Part shown: positions 57,681-64,000 of the stretch, in pieces
How the letters are laid out: each line of letters starts with the position of its first letter
Numbering within the stretch: position 1 is the stretch's first letter
Source: Lepus europaeus
Lineage: Eukaryota > Chordata > Mammalia > Lagomorpha > Leporidae
Reading direction: 5' to 3'
DNA: 64,000 bases
Assembly (NCBI RefSeq): GCF_033115175.1
Contig: NC_084838.1
Location: 40,527,468-40,591,467, forward strand
Position numbers and translations under genes: made by a program
Notes under the pieces: model-generated
What the model was told of the DNA's origin: nothing
Database searches by the model: none
The model's input: the letters and a program-made list of their open reading frames with translations, nothing else

Positions 57681-58594
57681 ACCCACTAAAATGGTAACAG
57701 AAGAATTGAAATTATATTTACCTTTACGGTCAATGGGGAAAAATCAGGACAGCAGTGGACAACATATTTCAATGACATTTTAGAACACAGAAAGCTATTA
57801 GAGGGACAGACAGTAACTGACAGAAGCAATGAAGTTATAAAGCAAGCAACTGGAAAGAGGAGAGTCACTCTATCAGACCACAGGACGGAAGCACCAGGTA
57901 CTGCTGGGATAAGGCAAAGGCACAAACCATCGGCAAACCTTCTCCACCCCATGCCTCCAGGTTCAATCTCTTGCAAATGTGAACCAGAGACCCAATAGGG
58001 TAAGGACCCCAGGCACAGGGCAGGGCAGAGGTAGGTCAAAGAAGCTGAGTATTAAGTAAAAGTCTATATTAGCCTTCTCAACTTTCCTCAGCTCTCAAAC
58101 AAAATTCTCTGGAGAAAATGTAATTGAAAACAAGCTTAGTTGATAACATTTTGAGGAGTTCCCCCTCAAAGCCAACTTTTGACCTAAGCAAAGGTTAATG
58201 ATCAGCACGGATGCCCCAACACATGGGCCTATTGATTTTTAAGTGCCTCACTCTTAAACCTGAATAGAAAGAACAGGAACCCAAAGCCACCAATATGAAA
58301 GACACAAGCCAAAAGAAGAAACAGACAAAGCACTTGGAAAATTATAACATGATAAAGGAGGAGGGGGTCACTACTACAAGAGGTAGACCCTCCACTACTA
58401 GACTTCCTCCAAAAGGAAGTAGAAAACTGTCTAGAATTGACATATCTAGAAAAAGTAATGTAAGCATTTTGGAAATAGAGAAAAATGCCAATAGAAACAG
58501 GAGTTGACATGCCTGACTATGGGACGCAAATAAGAACAGGTTGAGGTAAGGCAAGGGGTTACCATTTTTCAGTGTAAGCCTCTTTTAAAAGTTC
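57681..58594. other. UBAP1 intron, unassigned
   Basis: About 0.9 kb without recognisable repeat or exon; open stretches on both strands are short. Confidence 0.4.
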
Positions 58595-58870
58595 TGTAGA
58601 GGGCAGGGTGTCTGACGCAGCAGTGATACATGGCCACCTGGGACACTTGCATCTCATACTGGCTTGCCAGCTTGCTGCTAATGCAGACCCTGGGAGGCAG
58701 CAATGAGGGCTCAGGAAGCCGGGTCCCTGCCAGCCATGTGGAGACCCAGAGTGAGTTCCAGGCTCCTGGCTTCTGCCTGGCTCAGCCCTGGCTATTCCAT
58801 ACGTTTGGAAAGTAAACCAAAAAATGAAAGATATCACTCCCTCCCTGTCTTTTGAATAAGTAAAATAAGT
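58595..58870 (+). repeat. CSINE, old
   Basis: GAGGGCAGGGTGTCTGACGC to CTTTTGAATAAGTAAAATA. Confidence 0.8.
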
Positions 58871-59035
58871 AATTTTTAATAAGTAATTTAAAAAAATGTT
58901 TAAGCTATTTGATTCATAAGAATGTATGTTTTTAAAATAGTGGAGAACTTTATGTTAAGGTAATAGCAATATAAGAAATTATCCAGAGCTATGAATACCT
59001 AACAGATAAAGGTTGCAATATGTCAAGAAATTATT

Positions 59036-59360
59036 TAAGGAGCTGGTATTGTGGCACAGTAGGTATAGCCACCACCTGTGACACCTTCATCCCACAGGGC
59101 CACCTGTTCGTGTCTGGGCTGCTCTACTTCTGATCCAGCTCCCTGCTAATGGCCTAGGAAGAGCAATGGAAGATGGTCCGAGTGTTTGTGCCCCTGCGCC
59201 CATGTGTGAGACCCAGGTGAAGCACCTGGCTCTTGGCTTTGGCCTGGCCCAGCCCAGGCCATTGTGGCCATTTACGGAGTGAACCAACACATGTAGGACC
59301 TCTCTCTCTCTTCGTCTGTTAACTCTTTTAAATAAATAAAATAAATCTTTAAAACAAAAT
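59036..59360 (+). repeat. CSINE
   Basis: AAGGAGCTGGTATTGTGGCA to AAATAAATAAAATAAATCTT. Confidence 0.9.
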
Positions 59361-60090
59361 ATTCAAAATACAATTTAAAGGCAAACCAGTGCTACTCTTT
59401 GTGTTATCCTGAAGTAACTAGGAAGAGTAAGGAATGCATCCACACTGGAGAAAGAGAACCCAACGGCAGAAATGGCCTAACCCATGAACAGGGCAAGGCC
59501 TCTGAAGGGCTGAAAAGCAGTGGGAGGAGATACTGGCTCCTCAGATGGTTCTAGGCTGGACTCAGAAAAAGGGCATATTACAAGATTGCTCTTCTCAAAA
59601 CGTGAGCTTCTCCACTTTTATGATTACTTTAGTAAACAAGTCAGATGAAATCAAATCTGAACGAGATTCAGACCAAACACTGGGCCTAACCAAAGTCATC
59701 ACAAAAACTACATCCCAGGACTGCTACCCCTGCCTCGGTCACTAGCTATCCTGGAGAAGAATGTCTACCCCCAGGGGCCTCTGAGACAGGAACTAGCACT
59801 GCAGCCAGGCTTTGCTCCCTGGGAAGAGGGGTCAGGCCATCCTCAGAAGAACACAGTCCGCCAGCTCTGTCTCTACCCGCCCACCTCCTTCCCACACTGA
59901 GACCCAATGGGCTAGAAAGAAACTCTATGATCAGGTTGGTCCAAAAATGGCAAGTGTTCTGGTTTGAGAAAGATATCTGCTATTAACTGGCTTTGGCCTC
60001 TACATGCTTATTCTAACTTTAATGAGAAATGGGGATTTTTTTTCCAGAGCACTATGAATTTCTCTAAAGTATACAATGAATGAAGAAAAG
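59361..60090. other. UBAP1 intron, unassigned
   Basis: No repeat or gene recognised. The open stretch 59545-59745 has no known product. Confidence 0.4.
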
Positions 60091-60091
60091 G

Positions 60092-60440
60092 TGCATGAGG
60101 CAGTATTAGCATGGTAGTTAAGACATCAGTTAAGGGGAAGGCATTTGATACAGCTTAAATTGCTGCTTGGGATCCTGCAATGGTTCAAGTCCCAGCTCCT
60201 CTGCTTCCAACCCAGCTTCCTGCTGATGTGCATCCTGGAAGGCAGCAGGTGATGGCTCAAAGCCCTGGGTCCCTGCACCTACATAAGAGACCTGGATGAA
60301 GTTCAAGGCTCCTGACTGGCCTGGCCAGCCCTGGCTATCCTAGGCATTTGAGGAATGGACCAGTAAATGGAGGATCAATCAACTCTTCTCTTACCACCCT
60401 CCCTCCAATAAAATGAAAATAAATAAAAATACTAATTTTT
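60092..60440 (+). repeat. CSINE, old, with doubled head
   Basis: GGCAGTATTAGCATGGTAGT and GGGGAAGGCATTTGATACAG both look like heads; tail AATAAAATGAAAATAAATAA. Confidence 0.8.
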
Positions 60441-60479
60441 TAAAAAGACACCAGTAAAATTTAAAAAAATAAAAATGAA

Positions 60480-60765
60480 AAGACACCAGTTAAGACACCC
60501 ATATTCCACATCAGAGACTCTGGGTTCAATTTCCAGCTCTAGCTTCTGATTTCAGCTTCCTGCTAATGTGTACCATGGGAAGCGTGCTGACGGCTCAAGT
60601 AATTGGGTCCCCACCACCCATGTGAGAGACCTGGGTTGAACTGCTGAATCCTGGCTTCAGCCTGCTCCAGTTCCAACCATCGCGGACACCTGGGGAATGA
60701 ACTAACGGATGGGAGATCTGCCTTTCTCTCGGCCTTTCTACTTAGAAAAATAAAAATACAAAAAA
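60480..60765 (+). repeat. CSINE, old
   Basis: AGACACCAGTTAAGACACCC to TTCTACTTAGAAAAATAAAA. Confidence 0.8.
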
Positions 60766-60767
60766 GA

Positions 60768-61115
60768 GGAGCCTGCATTGTGGCACAGTGGGTTAATCTG
60801 CTATGTGCAATGTTGGCATTCCATATGGATGCCAGTTTGAGTCCCAGCTGCTCCATTTCCAATCCAGCTCCCTCCTAATGTGTATGAGAAAGCAGATGAT
60901 GGCCCTAAGTGATTGGGCCCCTGCCACCCACGTGGGACATCTGGATGGAATTCCAGGCCCCTGGCTTCAGCCTGGCCCAACTCTGGCAGTTGCAACCATT
61001 TGGAGAGGAATCAGTGCATAGAGGATCAGTCTGTCTCTGTCTCTCTGTGTGTGTGTGTGTGTGTGTCACTCTCTCTCTGTCACTCTGCCTTCCAAATAAT
61101 CTTTAAAAAAAAAAT
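60768..61115 (+). repeat. CSINE, older, with TG microsatellite
   Basis: GGAGCCTGCATTGTGGCACA to CCTTCCAAATAATCTTTAAA. Confidence 0.88.
61045..61068. repeat. (TG)n microsatellite
   Basis: About 10 TG units inside the CT region of the (+) CSINE 60768-61115. Confidence 0.95.
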
Positions 61116-61185
61116 TATTTCCTGGTTACTAAAGTACAACCCAGTCTGAAGAAACTAACTCCAAGCTGCCAAAAAAAGGCCATCC

Positions 61186-61500
61186 TCTGGGACCAGTGTT
61201 GTGGTGCAGCGGGAAAAGCCACCACCTGCAATGCCGATATCCCATATGGGCACCAGTTCGAGTCCAGGCTACTCCACTTTTGATCCAGCTCCCTGCTAAT
61301 GGCCTAGGAAAACCAGCAGAAGATGGTCCAAGTGTTTGGGCCCCTGCTAGCCACATGGGAGACCTGGATGAAGCTCCTGGCCTTCGCCTGGCCCAGCACT
61401 GGCTGCTGTAGCCACCCAGGGAGTGCACTAGCAGATGAAGACCTCTCTCTCGCTGTAACTCTGACTTTCTAAAATAAATAAAGAAACCTTCGAAATAAAA
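61186..61500 (+). repeat. CSINE
   Basis: GGGACCAGTGTTGTGGTGCA to TAAAATAAATAAAGAAACC. Confidence 0.89.
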
Positions 61501-61677
61501 ATAACTAAACTCAGGCAGAGTAAGATGGGAATGGGCAAGGTAGAAGAACAAATAATACATATGTGTGTATATATATTATATGTATAAAATAAGCTTTTAA
61601 AACTAAAGAAAGATAATAAAACAACAAAATCATTTTAAAAATATAACACATAGCAACACAGGAAAGAAATGACTCAC

Positions 61678-62025
61678 GGCTGGCGCCGTGGCTTAACAGG
61701 CTAATCCTCCGCCTTGCAGCGCCGGCACACCGGGTTCTAGTCCTGGTTTGGACGCCGGATTCTATCCCGGTTGCCCCTCTTCCAGGCCAGCTCTCTGCTG
61801 TGGCCCGGGAAGGCAGTGGAGGATGGCCCAAGTGCTTGGGCCCTGCACCCGCATGGGAGACCAGGAGAAGCACCTGGCTCCTGGCTTCGGATCAGTGAGA
61901 TGCGCTGGCCGCAGCAGCCATTGGAGGGTGAACCAGCGGCAAAAAGGAAGACCTTTCTCTCTGTCTCTCTCTCTATCCACACTGCCTGTCCAAAAAAAAA
62001 ACAGAAAAAGAAAAAAAAAAAAAGT
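61678..62025 (+). repeat. CSINE, young
   Basis: GGCTGGCGCCGTGGCTTAAC to GCCTGTCCAAAAAAAAAACA; TGACTCAC before and after. Confidence 0.93.
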
Positions 62026-62083
62026 GACTCACATAACATATATTTTATCTTTGCAAAAAAAGACCAAAAAGATGCATGGAGGG

Positions 62084-62411
62084 GGGCCGGCGCTGTAGCA
62101 CAGCATGTTGAAGCCCTGACCTTTGGTGCCAGCATCCCATATGGGTGCCGGTTCTAGTCTCAGCTGCTCCTCTTCTGATCCAGCTCTCTGCTGTGGCTTG
62201 GGAAAGCAGTGGAGGATGGCCTAAGTGCTTGGGCCCCTGCACCCACGTGGGAGACCCGGAGGCGACTCCTGGCTCCTGGCTTCAGATCAGCGCAGCACCG
62301 GCAGTTGTGGCCATCTGGGGAGTGAACCAGCAGATGGAAGACCTCTCTCTCTGTCTCTACCTCTCTCTGTAACTCTTTCAAATAAATAAAATAAATCTTA
62401 AAAAAATAAAA
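62084..62411 (+). repeat. CSINE with target duplication
   Basis: GATGCATGGAGG before it and GACGCATGGAGG after it. Confidence 0.92.
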
Positions 62412-62470
62412 CGACGCATGGAGGAACAAGTGAACATTAACCAAGCCAGCTTCAAAAGTAACAATCTTTG

Positions 62471-62814
62471 GCCGGCGCCGTGGCTTAACAGGCTAATCCT
62501 CTGCCTTGCGGCGCTGGCACACCAGGTTCTAGTCCCAGTTGGGGCGCCGGATTCTATCCCGGTTGCCCCTCTTCCAGGCCAGCTCTCTGCTATGGCCCGG
62601 GAAGGCAGTGGAGGATGGCCCAAGTGCTTGGGCCCTGCACCTGCCTGGGAGACCAGGAAAAAGCACCTGGCTCCTGGCTTCAGATCAGCGAGATGCGCCA
62701 GCTGCAGCAGCCATTGGAGGGTGACCCAACAGCAAAAAGGAAGACCTTTCTCTCTGTCTGTCTCTCTCACTATCCACTCTGCCTATCAAAAAAAATAAAA
62801 ATTAAAAAAAAAAA
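62471..62814 (+). repeat. CSINE, young, clean target duplication
   Basis: AAAAGTAACAATCTTTG at 62454-62470 and 62815-62831. Confidence 0.95.
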
Positions 62815-62851
62815 AAAAGTAACAATCTTTGCCCTCAAGAAAATAACCAGG

Positions 62852-63165
62852 GGGCTGGCGCTGTGGCGAAACAGGTAAAGCCATCACCTGCAGTGCTGGC
62901 ATCCCATACAGGTGCCGGCTTGAGTCCCGGCTGCTCCACTTCCGATCTAGCTCTCTGCTATGGCCTGGGAAAGCAGTAGAAGATGGCCCAAGTCCTTGAG
63001 CCCCTGCACCCGCATGGGAGACCTAGAGGAGGCTCTGGGCTCCTGTCTTCAGATCAACGCAGCTCCAGCCATTGCGGCCAATTGGAGAGTGAACTAGCGG
63101 ATGAAAGACCTCTCTTTCTCTGCCTCTCCTTCTCTCTCTGTGTAACTCTGACTTTCAAATAAAGA
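62852..63165 (+). repeat. CSINE nearest the UBAP1 exon
   Basis: GGGGGCTGGCGCTGTGGCGA to GACTTTCAAATAAAGACAG. It is antisense to UBAP1 and ends about 180 bp from the exon's 5' splice site. Confidence 0.92.
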
Positions 63166-63291
63166 CAGAAAGAAAGGAGAAAAGAAAAGAAAGAAACCAG
63201 AATCACATATATTTACATAACCAGGTCAATTTCCCATCTTGCCTTAAACTTTGAAAAGAATGTGAGGGAGGCAACAGCTAGGAAGAATTTA

Positions 63292-64000
<709 letters not shown>

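Overview
This is mammalian nuclear DNA. It has GT-AG exons of two conserved genes spread through long AT-rich introns and a very dense load of one tRNA-derived SINE with the sequence of the lagomorph C repeat (CSINE). A lagomorph-type L1 3' end is present as well. The source is most likely a rabbit (Oryctolagus) or close relative. The species is inferred from repeat sequences recalled from memory, not from a database search.

Genes. Positions 1-47185 (+) hold the motor and C-terminal part of KIF24, the kinesin-13-like centriolar protein that works with CP110 to restrain primary cilium formation. Eleven exons are visible: 247-436, 6853-6950, 13175-13390, 20549-20636, 32854-32975, 33767-33872, 37459-37530, 41092-41201, 43383-45551, 46117-46210 and 47045-47185 (stop). 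All splice phases agree, giving about 1134 residues. The N-terminal exons (SAM domain) lie left of the window. Positions 48786-64000 (-) hold the last four coding exons of UBAP1, an ESCRT-I subunit with a C-terminal tandem UBA (SOUBA) module: 64000-63343, 51375-51202, 50570-50469 and 49897-49757 (stop). Its 5' exons lie right of the window. The genes are tail to tail, as in human, and opposed poly(A) signals at 48762-48767 (+) and 48801-48806 (-) suggest that the transcripts abut or overlap.

Repeats. About 75 CSINE copies lie in both orientations, many with clear target-site duplications and several inserted into each other. There are also an L1 3' end, older L1/L2/MIR-like and LTR-like relics, and a decayed mariner transposon (53583-55078) carrying a nested CSINE.

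Most notable structures. (1) A near-perfect inverted repeat of about 270 bp, with arms at 12417-12693 and 13399-13660, flanks the 216-bp P-loop exon of KIF24. The right arm starts 8 bp after the 5' splice site. The left arm looks like a templated inverted copy dropped into an old SINE. (2) A 1.28-kb insertion at 27989-29270, bounded by an 11-bp direct repeat and ending in poly(A), begins with a full CSINE and contains a 34-codon reading frame resembling the N-terminus of the choline-transporter-like protein SLC44A5. It looks like a chimeric retrocopy. No bacterial-type system, CRISPR array or intact mobile-element gene was seen.
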